53,732 nucleotides of DNA, taken from NCBI GenBank assembly GCA_905371715.1, contig CAJPLV010000005.1:1-53732 (forward strand), read 5' to 3'. Under the pieces are notes generated by a model, which did no database searches, was not told the DNA's origin, and saw nothing but the letters and a program-made list of their open reading frames with translations. This DNA comes from Candidatus Saccharimonadota bacterium (GTDB lineage Bacteria; Patescibacteriota; Saccharimonadia; Saccharimonadales; Saccharimonadaceae). Every line of letters starts with the position of its first letter. Within the stretch, counting starts at the first letter, position 1. Below are positions 8,741 through 17,291 of the stretch, one piece after another. Made by a program: the position numbers and the translations under genes.

Positions 8741-9205
8741 CTAAATTTTATCACATTTTTGATTATTATGCAACTTACAGATCAATTTATATCCGCCGGC
8801 GATAACCACTGCGCCAGCACAGGCCGCCGCCGTATCAAGCAGCACGTCGCTCACCTGCCCGCTTCGCCCGCCGACAAGCAGCTGATGGGTTTCATCTGTC
8901 GCTGCATACGCGCACGCAACGCCAACCGCCCATAATACAGCACTACGCCAGCGTACATCATACGTGCGCACCAGCAAAGTCAGCAATATTCCCAACACGA
9001 AATACAAAAACACATGCGCTGCCTTGCGCACTACCGTCTCGGAAAACGAGATATTCGTAATATATTGCACGCTTCGCACCACGCGCTCGCTCTGTCCGCT
9101 CGACACTTCATGCCCAGCACTCGAAAACCAAAAAATTAGCGCCATCCATAGAACGATAGCGATAAACAGAATCAATCTTAACCTCTTACGAAGAGTTAGC
9201 TTCAT
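8741..9205 (-). CDS. VanZ-like family membrane protein
   Basis: 154 residues with about four membrane segments and the VanZ-family pattern FWFSSAG early, the HVFLYFVLG helix, and the ATDETHQL motif followed by GRSGQVSDVLLDTAAACAG. VanZ relatives affect glycopeptide susceptibility, but the biochemical activity of the family is not firmly known. First gene of a two-gene operon with the LCP gene. A TATAAT at 9215-9220 ends 9 nt before the ATG, leaving a leader of only a few bases. Confidence 0.9.
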   Translation of the reverse strand: MKLTLRKRLRLILFIAIVLWMALIFWFSSAGHEVSSGQSERVVRSVQYITNISFSETVVRKAAHVFLYFVLGILLTLLVRTYDVRWRSAVLWAVGVACAYAATDETHQLLVGGRSGQVSDVLLDTAAACAGAVVIAGGYKLICKLHNNQKCDKI

Positions 9206-9280
9206 TGGTACTTTATTATAACATAAAATGAACCCCTGTTTCCAAGAGCTTACCTAGGGGATGTAGTCAACTACTTGCTA

Positions 9281-9310
9281 TTGACTGCACCCCTAACAAC
9301 GAGCTATAAT
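9281..9310 (+). promoter_or_regulatory. Strong sigma-70 promoter, leaderless
   Basis: TTGACT (9281-9286), 18-bp spacer, TATAAT (9305-9310); ATG follows 7 nt later. A near-palindrome GTAGTCAACTAC at 9264-9275 sits just upstream of the -35 and could be an operator (speculative). Confidence 0.8.
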
Positions 9311-9317
9311 ATAGCCG

Positions 9318-9563
9318 ATGGAAGAGCATTACTTAATGCAACAGAATAGTGTCTCTAAATCACTTGCTTACGTCAATAGTATTATTTTAGGTGAATCTTA
9401 CAATAGAGTAAGGTCAATTGACATACTAAACGTCAGCGACAGTAAAGCTATCTCAGGCGATTACGCTGCTGTCTATAAAAATTATTCAATATCCCTCGCT
9501 AAAATGGGCAAAAAAGAGAATGTCTCGAAGAAAAACAACAAGAGAAAAAACCAAACTGAATAA
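9318..9563 (+). CDS. Small hypothetical protein, overlaps next gene
   Basis: 81 residues with no recognised family. It has a short amphipathic N-terminal part (VSKSLAYVNSIILGESYNRV) and a very basic C-terminal tail (KKNNKRKNQTE). The first ATG (9318) lies 7 nt after a consensus -10 box, giving a leaderless message; a second in-frame ATG at 9336 is an alternative. Its last 44 nt overlap the next gene in another frame, so the two are surely co-transcribed. The region is more AT-rich than its neighbours. Confidence 0.6.
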   Translation: MEEHYLMQQNSVSKSLAYVNSIILGESYNRVRSIDILNVSDSKAISGDYAAVYKNYSISLAKMGKKENVSKKNNKRKNQTE

Positions 9564-9996
9564 TCGACCCGTAGAGGTTGATTCCGTAGAAGGTGAAGTG
9601 GTCGGTAATTTAGCCCAAAAAGACGACAGGAGAGTTGTTAAGGGCACTTTTTTCTCTGGTCCCCTGCCTCCCCCTGATGAGTTTAATAAGTATCCAGCAG
9701 AAGTTCAAAAAGCGATAGTGGAAGACGCCCGAACTCAGATGGAGCACCGCCATAATATTGAGAACAAGGTGGTTGACTCTGACTCTTTCGTTGTAAGAGT
9801 AGGATCCATTGGCACGTTGATTATGTATTTATTATGTATTGCTAGTGCAGTATACCTACTCTCGACAAACAAAACGCTTGAGGGTTTTGTCATAGGAGCT
9901 GCCGTTGGTCTAGCAAAGTCCCTAGTATTATTTAGAAGTATCAATAATAAGTCTAAAGAAACGCCTGCGAGTAGCAATAACAAAGGTGATAAATAA
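9520..9996 (+). CDS. DUF2335-like predicted membrane protein
   Basis: 158 residues. The segment FSGPLPPPDEFNKYPAEV followed by a His/Arg-containing helix (DARTQMEHRHNIEN) matches what I recall of the DUF2335 family: GPLPPP signature, then a helix, then two C-terminal membrane spans (here about 96-115 and 122-140). The N-terminus is basic. The family has no established function. It starts inside the preceding small gene with a weak AAGAG site. An N-terminal basic helix plus two membrane helices would suit a membrane-anchored effector, but this is speculation. Confidence 0.75.
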   Translation: MSRRKTTREKTKLNNRPVEVDSVEGEVVGNLAQKDDRRVVKGTFFSGPLPPPDEFNKYPAEVQKAIVEDARTQMEHRHNIENKVVDSDSFVVRVGSIGTLIMYLLCIASAVYLLSTNKTLEGFVIGAAVGLAKSLVLFRSINNKSKETPASSNNKGDK

Positions 9997-10059
9997 ATCA
10001 TCAACCGCGTCCAACCATAGTATAATCACGTTGATCACGGGCTAGAAATAAATTAACAG

Positions 10060-11487
10060 CTATCTTCGCCAAGTCCTCGCCAACACCCGCCCCTTGCTCA
10101 ACACACTCTTCCACAGCACTGCCACGACGGAGCGATTTAGCGCAAGCGCCGCTGCGCCAATGATAACAACATTTGCAATGTTGCCAGCCAGCGTATTCAT
10201 ATAATACAGCGTAATCGCCGCCGCATACAACAACATCAACACTACAAACGTCTTCGCTTCATACCGAATTGTGATATATTTTTTTATATTGTAATGGCGA
10301 TACGCTATTGTCACCAAAGATGCTGATATCATTGCTGCTGCGGGTGCAAATAGTCCGATGAGATGAACTCCTGCAAGTGACACTATTATACTCGCTACGG
10401 CTGCAATAACAGAGGTGATCATTATTTGTTTTGTCATCTTTTTTGCAATATATAACGCAACATAAAGACCGGCAATAGAATTAAAGGATGAACCGACGAT
10501 AAGCGCAGGAATATACATATACGCCTCACGAAACGACGCGCCGACAAATAAGTTAAATACGATCGGCAGTCCAGCAATCATCACCAAACCTAGCGACCCA
10601 AATAATTTCACACTCGCATTCATCGTTCTTGAGAAAAATGTATCGCGATCTGAACTATTGATATGTACTGATGCTGACTCAGTCCACGACATATCAAAAA
10701 ATGAAAATAGTCCAGTCAGAATCCATGGAAATCGATACGCAGCCGCATAGATACCATTAGCAGACACCCCTAAATTTATTGATATGATCGTACGATCAGC
10801 TACGTTAGTTATCCACCACGAAGCATTGTTCGGTATCAAGGGAATAGAGTAGCTAAGTAATTGTCTCATTAACTTTTTATCATGAATACGAAAATCTATA
10901 TATCGGTATAATTTCTGTGATATAAACAAATATGTCGCACAAGCAATATTCGACAAAATAGTAGCAATTAGCATGCCCTGCACTCCGGACTTTAATACAA
11001 CCACAAAATATATATTTGCTAAAATAGCAGTTACACCAGACGCCACACCGCCAACTGCGAACTTAAGATTATTGCCAAACCCACGAGTAATCTGTAAAAA
11101 TACGTTTGATATTATAACAGCGACGACTACACCCAGTATATACAGGCTATACGGTATGTCTAAAAATGATTGAATAAATAGATATACAAATACCGCGGCC
11201 TGTACTGTCAAAGATACAAATTGCAGTACAGACGATATGATCCTCTTTTGTTCTTTAGTGTCTCCACGAGCATCAATCAGAAAACGAAATACGCCCGCCT
11301 CCAGTGATATTGTAATTATTGGAGCAAGCAAAGAAACATACGTCATTATCAAATCGACAGTACCAAATTCAGCCGTCGCTAAATATGCTGTGTATAAAGG
11401 CAATAAAAGAAATGTTAAAAACTGCGTTGATATTCTACCAAACGCTATTATAAGTGTATTTTTTATGAGTATAGTTTGTTTTGACAT
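10060..11487 (-). CDS. Polysaccharide flippase (Wzx/MATE-type)
   Basis: 475 residues, almost entirely hydrophobic with about 12-14 membrane helices, and the typical Wzx opening (ILIKNTLIIAFGRISTQFL, LLPLYTAYLATAEFGTVDLI). Such proteins move undecaprenyl-linked repeat units across the membrane. Last gene of the six-gene exopolysaccharide operon, 3 bp after the GT2 gene. Gene order (Wzz, priming transferase, GTs, Wzy, Wzx) supports the role. No hairpin terminator is obvious in 9997-10059. Confidence 0.93.
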   Translation of the reverse strand: MSKQTILIKNTLIIAFGRISTQFLTFLLLPLYTAYLATAEFGTVDLIMTYVSLLAPIITISLEAGVFRFLIDARGDTKEQKRIISSVLQFVSLTVQAAVFVYLFIQSFLDIPYSLYILGVVVAVIISNVFLQITRGFGNNLKFAVGGVASGVTAILANIYFVVVLKSGVQGMLIATILSNIACATYLFISQKLYRYIDFRIHDKKLMRQLLSYSIPLIPNNASWWITNVADRTIISINLGVSANGIYAAAYRFPWILTGLFSFFDMSWTESASVHINSSDRDTFFSRTMNASVKLFGSLGLVMIAGLPIVFNLFVGASFREAYMYIPALIVGSSFNSIAGLYVALYIAKKMTKQIMITSVIAAVASIIVSLAGVHLIGLFAPAAAMISASLVTIAYRHYNIKKYITIRYEAKTFVVLMLLYAAAITLYYMNTLAGNIANVVIIGAAALALNRSVVAVLWKSVLSKGRVLARTWRR

Positions 11488-11490
11488 AAC

Positions 11491-12300
11491 TTATTTATTT
11501 CTTCTCACCACAATATTTTTTCTATATAACCGCACAAATTTAATAGGAAACAAACCAGAAAATATACTTTTGACGATAACAAAATAGCCGAGAAAAGGAG
11601 CTTTTAGTTTCGGGTAGTAATGTAATCTTGCCCTAACCTCTCCTATGCGATTTTTCAGTCTCCGTTTATTATAATCTTCTGGATTAACACGATACTTAAG
11701 TAAGATGTCGTTAATAACATATAAACGATACCCTTTTAACAGAAGCTCACACCACAAAGAAAAATCTTCAGCTCGTTTATAATAGTCCACGTACCCCCCC
11801 ACGTCTGCTACGGCTGATTTTCTCATTATAACACTCGAGTGAACGGGCGCATGTCCATATACTAGCTCTTTTGCAGTTTTTTCTCCGCATCTCCCCAACA
11901 CGCCAATCTCTACATTATCTGTAAACTCAACAGCCCTACTGCCAACCGCAGCGAATTCGGGATGTCGAGTGATATATGAGTACAACTTTTTTATTCTCGC
12001 AGGCTTCGCGATATCGTCGGTGTCCATTCTTACTAGAAAATCTGCTTTTGCACTTTTTATTGCCCTATTAAGAGAGTACTCTAGTCCCTTATTGCATACA
12101 TTTTTTATAATTTTTATACGCCTATCGTTAAATTTTTTATTTATGGCGTCAAGATCGTTTTTCCCGCAATCGTCAACGATAATAAACTCAAAATCTTGAA
12201 AAGATTGTTTTAATATACTTCTAATTGAATTTTCAAGATCGCACTGCCTAGTGTTATATTCAGTCATAATCACTGAAACCTTTGGCGTTCTCTTACTCAT
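11491..12300 (-). CDS. Glycosyltransferase family 2
   Basis: 269 residues, GT-A fold: VSVIMTEYNT at the N-terminus, FEFIIVDDCGKND, then the metal-binding DTDD in FLVRMDTDDIAKPARI and the acceptor region YKRAEDFSLWCELLLKGY. Adds a sugar to the lipid-linked repeat unit on the cytoplasmic side. The start at 12300 is chosen for the GGAGGT site 4 nt upstream; it overlaps the polymerase gene stop by 8 bp. The longer reading to 12351 adds residues not typical of GT2 starts. Donor and acceptor unknown. Confidence 0.92.
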   Translation of the reverse strand: MSKRTPKVSVIMTEYNTRQCDLENSIRSILKQSFQDFEFIIVDDCGKNDLDAINKKFNDRRIKIIKNVCNKGLEYSLNRAIKSAKADFLVRMDTDDIAKPARIKKLYSYITRHPEFAAVGSRAVEFTDNVEIGVLGRCGEKTAKELVYGHAPVHSSVIMRKSAVADVGGYVDYYKRAEDFSLWCELLLKGYRLYVINDILLKYRVNPEDYNKRRLKNRIGEVRARLHYYPKLKAPFLGYFVIVKSIFSGLFPIKFVRLYRKNIVVRRNK

Positions 12301-13555
12301 AACGCACCTCCATCTTTTTATGCCCGCCTCTACCCCTCGCACTATGAACAACTAGCCCCTCAATTGTCAAGTTGCCCTTGCTTGGCGCAGGAACAGCGAT
12401 CGCTCCCATTAACACGATAAACATCCAGAAGAGCGCTTGTCTTTGATTTAGCAGCGTAAAGCTTTCTACCAATAACGCTAGAAGTGCAATTTTAGCATAC
12501 ATAGGAGCACGCTTTGTACGTTGATACATCCATAAGAGGAGAATACAACAAGGTACGATTCCGTAAACAAAAAGGACTTCAGGAAGCGTAGCATGAATTT
12601 CTATATCTGTTGCAGCTTTACTAAATCTATAGTATTCACCTTGGCCAGCACCAAATATCGCATACTGTGGGTAAAAATATAGTTTATCATACCCTCGGTC
12701 TTCCCAGAAAGTAAGATCGTTTGTCGTGCCTCCACTAGATACCTTGTTAGACACGCGTTCAACAAGCACTTGGTTTGACATCATCTTTTCTACAGACTCA
12801 CCCCCTACGAGCAATCCTGCTGGTATAATTATAAGCATAAAAGTCACGACAAAGATTGCGAGAGCGTACATAGTTTTCTGGATAACAACATACCTAGTAT
12901 GTCCAATCTGCAGCAGTTTATAACATAGGATAGCTGCAACGAATACGCCAAGACCCAGTACCATTCCGGTTGAGCCGCTTAAAAACACGAGAAACACCGT
13001 TAAGGCGAGTGACAAACCTGTGCGCAATGAATTGATATTAAGTGAACGATGAATCACGTAAATATAAAGGAATGCTATAAATACGAAAAATCCAAACTGA
13101 TTCGGGTCATTCATTATCCCCATATATCGCACATCATCATACATTCTACCGACACCAAGGAAAAATATTACTGCCTGTAGCATGAGATGAATTTCTAGTA
13201 TTATTGATATCTTTGCTAAAAATTGCCTGCTCTTACCCAGATATGAAAACAGCATTACTGCAATAAGGTTGAATACTAGGTACAGCAGCGATAGTACAAA
13301 ACTTACTTTACCTAAAGTCGAGAAATAGTACAGGTTTACGAGCGTAGCTAAAGCTGTGAATAGTATAAATAGCTTATTTTCATAAAATATCTCTTTCATC
13401 AGACCGTTTTTATTACGATTGAGAAACAATAGCGGAAGTGCTATGAACGCTGATAGTATGAGAAAAATATCAGCAAATTGAATACCTCCCGAATCAAATA
13501 TATAAAAAGGCTTTAGTACTAAAAAAATCAGAAACAATATTTTTGCATATTTCAT
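12293..13555 (-). CDS. O-antigen polymerase/ligase-like membrane protein (Wzy type)
   Basis: 420 residues with about 10-12 membrane helices and one larger extracellular loop (about residues 255-320) containing TFWEDRGYDKLYFYP and IFGAGQGEYYRF, the usual shape of Wzy/O-antigen ligase-like proteins, which are poorly conserved in sequence. Likely polymerises repeat units outside the membrane. Its ATG overlaps the GT4 stop by 4 bp (ATGA) and its stop overlaps the GT2 start. Confidence 0.85.
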   Translation of the reverse strand: MKYAKILFLIFLVLKPFYIFDSGGIQFADIFLILSAFIALPLLFLNRNKNGLMKEIFYENKLFILFTALATLVNLYYFSTLGKVSFVLSLLYLVFNLIAVMLFSYLGKSRQFLAKISIILEIHLMLQAVIFFLGVGRMYDDVRYMGIMNDPNQFGFFVFIAFLYIYVIHRSLNINSLRTGLSLALTVFLVFLSGSTGMVLGLGVFVAAILCYKLLQIGHTRYVVIQKTMYALAIFVVTFMLIIIPAGLLVGGESVEKMMSNQVLVERVSNKVSSGGTTNDLTFWEDRGYDKLYFYPQYAIFGAGQGEYYRFSKAATDIEIHATLPEVLFVYGIVPCCILLLWMYQRTKRAPMYAKIALLALLVESFTLLNQRQALFWMFIVLMGAIAVPAPSKGNLTIEGLVVHSARGRGGHKKMEVRYE

Positions 13556-14658
13556 ACTTTATATATCTTCTGCATTTCAATTGCAATATTCTTTATATGG
13601 TATTTTCTGCTTTTTTTAGTACTATTTTTTGATAATTTCATTGCACTATTACTATTATTAGTAGCCGCAATGATTCTATTGGCCATCGCTTCTACATCAT
13701 CAAAATCCACCAAGTAGCCATTTTTGCCCTCTTCGACGAGTTCAGTAGCACCTCGGCACTTCGTCGAGATTATCGGCAAGCCTGCTGTCATCGCTTCCAT
13801 AATATGTACTGGCAAGCCCTCGCGATAACTCGCCGATACCGATAAGTCCGATGCCATCAGTAACTGCGGTATATCAGCTCTATAACCCAGCAAGTGAATA
13901 TTATCTTGCAAACCCTTTTCTTTAATGAGTTTTGAATGAAAACCATTCATGCTATCCTGACCAGGCAGGAGTAAATGAATATGTGGATTTGTAGCGGTAA
14001 GTTTTTCCATCGCCATTATGAGCATGGTTTGGTTTTTATTTTTATTAAGCTCCGCTGGATAAATCATCACGAAATCGTTCGGCTTAAGTCCGAGCGACCG
14101 GCGCAAGTCATTGCGTTGTTTTTTCGTGAGGCGCGGCTTGAATCGTTCTGGATCTACCCCTACTCCAGGCACGTAGCGGACATCTGTCTTAAACGTACGT
14201 TTCGCCCGTTTATAATCCTCGTCGTTAATCGTGATGAGCGTGTCGGTATGTCGTGCCATAAACCGTTCAACCGGATAATAAATTAGCCAATTCAGCAGCG
14301 GCGCACCTGTAAAAAAATGAAAGCCATGCGCTGTATAGATAACGCGCGTTCCTCGGCTACGGGCACGTCGTGCCGCCAAGCGGGTCACTACGCTCCCGAC
14401 AGGGGTGTGCGTATGAATAATGTCGTAGTTTTCGCGGTCAATAATTTGTTTTAGCTGCTTGTATGCGCGAATATTGCTGATGGTGAACGGATTGCGCGTA
14501 AACGAGACGGTGAACGATTTATCGGCATCTAAAATTTCTTCCTCTCCCATTGACGCGTAGTGTACTTCCCAATCATCTTTACGCAACATGCGCATGAATG
14601 GGCGGTTGAATTTCTGGAAGTTCGCTACATGCGAAGTAAACAATATCTTATTACGCAT
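13552..14658 (-). CDS. Glycosyltransferase family 4 (GT-B)
   Basis: 368 residues. N-terminal half carries the acceptor-side pattern DIIHTHTPVGSVVTRLAA and YTAHGFHFF; the C-terminal half has the nucleotide-sugar signature SASYREGLPVHIMEAMTAGL (EX7E). This N-terminal pattern is typical of GT4 enzymes such as EpsD/CapM that act early on lipid-linked sugars. Second sugar addition after the priming transferase is the likely step. ATGA overlap with the downstream polymerase gene. Confidence 0.93.
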   Translation of the reverse strand: MRNKILFTSHVANFQKFNRPFMRMLRKDDWEVHYASMGEEEILDADKSFTVSFTRNPFTISNIRAYKQLKQIIDRENYDIIHTHTPVGSVVTRLAARRARSRGTRVIYTAHGFHFFTGAPLLNWLIYYPVERFMARHTDTLITINDEDYKRAKRTFKTDVRYVPGVGVDPERFKPRLTKKQRNDLRRSLGLKPNDFVMIYPAELNKNKNQTMLIMAMEKLTATNPHIHLLLPGQDSMNGFHSKLIKEKGLQDNIHLLGYRADIPQLLMASDLSVSASYREGLPVHIMEAMTAGLPIISTKCRGATELVEEGKNGYLVDFDDVEAMANRIIAATNNSNSAMKLSKNSTKKSRKYHIKNIAIEMQKIYKV

Positions 14659-14669
14659 AAATCGTTCCC

Positions 14670-15284
14670 CTAGTTTAGGCTTTGCTTTTTTAGCATATCC
14701 AATTCCTCATGAATCCCCTCTTTGCCGAGTTCGCATGCCTCACGATTAAATAACATCTTGATAGTAACAAAAATGACTTTTATATCACTGCGAAAAGATA
14801 CATTACGAACATACTCAAGGTCGTAATTTATTTTCTCATAAATATTCAAGTTATTGCGGCCATACGCTTGAGCTAGGCCGGTAATTCCTGGTCGAACGTC
14901 GTTGCGGTGGCGCTGCTTATCATTCATATGCTGATAATATGCTGGAATCCATGGGCGCGGACCGATAAATGACATGTCGCCGCGGATAACATTGATAAAC
15001 TGCGGCAGCTCATCAAGCGAAGTTGCGCGGAGAATTTTACCGACTTTCGTTACTTTGTCGCCGCTTTTCATGTCGTTGACATCATTATCTTTTGCCATAC
15101 TGCGGAACTTGCACATTGTAAACGTTTTGCCGTGCAATCCTGTTCGCTCTTGCCTGAAAAATACTGGACCGCGGCTTGTCAGTTTGACGATAATCGCCAC
15201 AATGATAAATAGCGGACTTGAAAGAAGCAATAGAAAACTCGCCCCGATAAAATCTAAGGCTCTTTTTATAAAACGTGCGTACAT
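14670..15284 (-). CDS. Priming sugar transferase (polyprenyl phosphate glycosyl-1-phosphate transferase)
   Basis: 204 residues, the short monotopic PglC/EpsL type: one N-terminal hydrophobic re-entrant helix (FIGASFLLLLSSPLFIIVAI), then KFRSM, SLDELPQFINVIRGDMSFIGPRP and RPGITGLAQ. It transfers a sugar phosphate from a UDP-sugar to undecaprenyl phosphate, starting each repeat unit. Lies between the Wzz gene and the GT4 gene in the operon. The sugar is not predictable. Confidence 0.95.
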   Translation of the reverse strand: MYARFIKRALDFIGASFLLLLSSPLFIIVAIIVKLTSRGPVFFRQERTGLHGKTFTMCKFRSMAKDNDVNDMKSGDKVTKVGKILRATSLDELPQFINVIRGDMSFIGPRPWIPAYYQHMNDKQRHRNDVRPGITGLAQAYGRNNLNIYEKINYDLEYVRNVSFRSDIKVIFVTIKMLFNREACELGKEGIHEELDMLKKQSLN

Positions 15285-15307
15285 AATTGGATTATCCCTC
15301 TCCCGCT

Positions 15308-16045
15308 CTACTCTTTTTCGTACGCTCCACCGGTGTAAAAATGCGAAATCGTGGTGCAGCGAGTGTCTTCCTTTGCGGTATCGGTCTCCGGTTCGTCGTC
15401 TGTTTGATCTTTTGGCTGCGCTGGCTCATTACTGCGCAGCTCGTCTGCTTTCGCTGCCTTTGGCTGCGAGTGGCGGTAATCGTAGACGAAGAAAAGTCCG
15501 ATGATCGCGAGCATAAATCCAGCAGCGGTAGCAAGCCCGATTTGAATCGCCGGGCGTACGTTTGACGGCGACTTCGGCGTGCTGGCGGCATCGACCGTGT
15601 TGATTTTGATGCTGCTATTGCCGTACAGCTCTTTGGCTTCATTGCGGAATGATTCAATTGCGCTTTCAAGCAGCGCTTTGCTTTGCTTCGCGTCGGGCGT
15701 CTTGATCGATACATTTATAATATCCGTGCTTTTCGTGCCCCGCGCCGTTACGTTTGATACGAGCGTGTCGTAATCTTTATCGTACCCCTGGTCGGCAATG
15801 ACCGTATCAAGCACGCGCCGCGATTTAAATAGCTCCACGTAGTTGTTCAGCGCCACTGATTCCTGGTTGCCCGACGTATGATCCGTCCCTACCAATAGCA
15901 GCGTCGCTTTGCTTTCGTATTGCGGCGTTTGAATGTAGTACGTATACGCGATACCGACGATTCCGCCGATCATGACGAAAATCGCTATCGTTAGCCATTT
16001 TTTAATATAAAACCTCAATAGGTCGTACAGATTTATCTCTTCCAC
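15308..16045 (-). CDS. Wzz/YveK-type chain-length determinant protein
   Basis: About 245 residues: a membrane helix near the N-terminus (LTIAIFVMIGGIVGIAYTYY), an extracellular helical domain, a second helix (IGLATAAGFMLAIIGLFFVY), preceded by the Pro-containing TPKSPSNVRP typical of the family, and an acidic cytoplasmic tail. Sets polysaccharide chain length. The GTG at 16045 has an AAGGA site 7 nt upstream; the GTG at 16051 is too close to it. First gene of the operon. No BY-kinase or phosphatase partner, commonly found beside this family in Firmicutes, is present here. Confidence 0.9.
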   Translation of the reverse strand: MEEINLYDLLRFYIKKWLTIAIFVMIGGIVGIAYTYYIQTPQYESKATLLLVGTDHTSGNQESVALNNYVELFKSRRVLDTVIADQGYDKDYDTLVSNVTARGTKSTDIINVSIKTPDAKQSKALLESAIESFRNEAKELYGNSSIKINTVDAASTPKSPSNVRPAIQIGLATAAGFMLAIIGLFFVYDYRHSQPKAAKADELRSNEPAQPKDQTDDEPETDTAKEDTRCTTISHFYTGGAYEKE

Positions 16046-16074
16046 GGTCACTTCCTTTTGTATTACTCTTTTTC

Positions 16075-16080
16075 ATTATA
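16075..16080 (-). promoter_or_regulatory. Extended -10 promoter of the exopolysaccharide operon
   Basis: TATAAT preceded by TGA on the minus strand, about 30 nt before the Wzz start, leaving room for a leader with a Shine-Dalgarno sequence. Confidence 0.7.
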
Positions 16081-16141
16081 TCACAATACATATGTTTTGT
16101 AAATATCCAGGTTCATTATTCTGCCAAATCGTCAAAGCTTA

Positions 16142-16171
16142 TTGAAAATGCCCTGCCGTTAGTGCTACTAT
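16142..16171 (+). promoter_or_regulatory. Sigma-70-like promoter for the 16219 gene
   Basis: TTGAAA (16142-16147), 18-bp spacer, TACTAT (16166-16171); about 40 nt of leader with AAGGA before the ATG. Confidence 0.6.
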
Positions 16172-16218
16172 GAAACTACTTACTTTTATAAAAAGTTAGT
16201 GGGGTATAAGGAAAAACG

Positions 16219-17214
16219 ATGCGGAAGTTTCGATTGAATCAGCGTCGGGTGGCTATAATATGCGCTGTCATATTGGTGGGATTATCAACGGTAACGGTGT
16301 TGCGCCAGAAAGGCGTGTTGTTTAGTACCGGGCAAAACAGTAGCGCCAACGCGCATGCCGAGCCGGCAAAGAAGCGCGCTACTGAGCCGCAGCCAAAGAA
16401 AAAGGTAGAGCCAGCTACCGGCAAGACGCAAAATTCGCCTGTATTGCAAGCGAAGCCAGAAGCGTCTGTTGCGCCGGCAAGCGAGAAGAAAGCAAGCGAA
16501 CCGCAACCGGAGCAGCCTAAGCAAGCAGCAGAAACAAAGCAGTCAACCGCAAATACAACCGCGCCAGCAGCCAAACAAACGCAAACAGCGCAAGCGGATA
16601 ATAAAAAACTGGCAGAAAAGACGACCGATACTAACGCAGCCAAAAAAACAGGCGATACGTTCGCATATACAGCGAGCGCAGGCAGCTCGTACACGCTCTT
16701 TGCGCGTGAAGCGGTCTCGTCTGTCGTTGCCAACCAGCAACTTCAGGCTAGCACCACACAAACACTGCAGGCTGAGGTAGAGCTGACCAATAATGCTGGC
16801 TCGCCTCTATTAGACATTGGACAGGCTGTCACAATTTCTCGCACAGATGTTATCGCAGCACTGCAGCATGCCGGCGTGAAAATAGACGCGCAAAAAACGC
16901 AGGATTCTCACGGCTCAAACCCGCAAGCTGCCACGGCGAGCGCCGATTATAGCGCGGCCGCAAACCCTGGCGACTCGTACACGCTTCACGCCCGCGCTGC
17001 TATCGCAAAATACCTACAGGCAAACAAGCAGGCGTTATCGCCCGAGCAACGCGCCGCTGCTGAATCGTATATAGTTAGCGCGGCCGGCGCACCGTCGCTT
17101 GAGGTCGGACAAACCGTTGTAATTAACGCAAAGACTATTGCGGACGCTGTTGCCCGGGCGAGCTCGCTCTCTACAAGCGAGCAGGCGGCATGGAGCCAGT
17201 GGGCGGCGCTGTAA
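16219..17214 (+). CDS. Membrane-anchored protein with two LysM-like repeats
   Basis: 331 residues. A basic start and one hydrophobic helix (about 12-28) act as signal/anchor. A ~115-residue Lys/Pro/Ala/Glu/Gln-rich spacer follows, then two copies of a ~75-residue module (about 150-225 and 233-310). Both copies contain a G-S/D-SYTL-x-AR start, a central helix, and an S/L-x-x-GQ-V-I end, reminiscent of LysM modules that bind peptidoglycan, though divergent. A role at the cell wall is inferred from architecture. Divergent from the exopolysaccharide operon. Confidence 0.78.
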   Translation: MRKFRLNQRRVAIICAVILVGLSTVTVLRQKGVLFSTGQNSSANAHAEPAKKRATEPQPKKKVEPATGKTQNSPVLQAKPEASVAPASEKKASEPQPEQPKQAAETKQSTANTTAPAAKQTQTAQADNKKLAEKTTDTNAAKKTGDTFAYTASAGSSYTLFAREAVSSVVANQQLQASTTQTLQAEVELTNNAGSPLLDIGQAVTISRTDVIAALQHAGVKIDAQKTQDSHGSNPQAATASADYSAAANPGDSYTLHARAAIAKYLQANKQALSPEQRAAAESYIVSAAGAPSLEVGQTVVINAKTIADAVARASSLSTSEQAAWSQWAAL

Positions 17215-17291
17215 GCACGCCATCATTTGTCTACTCGAAAGACGTATTACGCTAATCTGCTCCGCCTGATAATAAGGGTATCCACGCCTTT

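Noticed and set aside
16239..16733. 164-codon minus-strand Cys/Ala-rich ORF
   Set aside because: Antisense to the Lys/Ala/Gln-rich spacer of the 16219 protein; the Cys-rich sequence is what the opposite strand of such codons produces.
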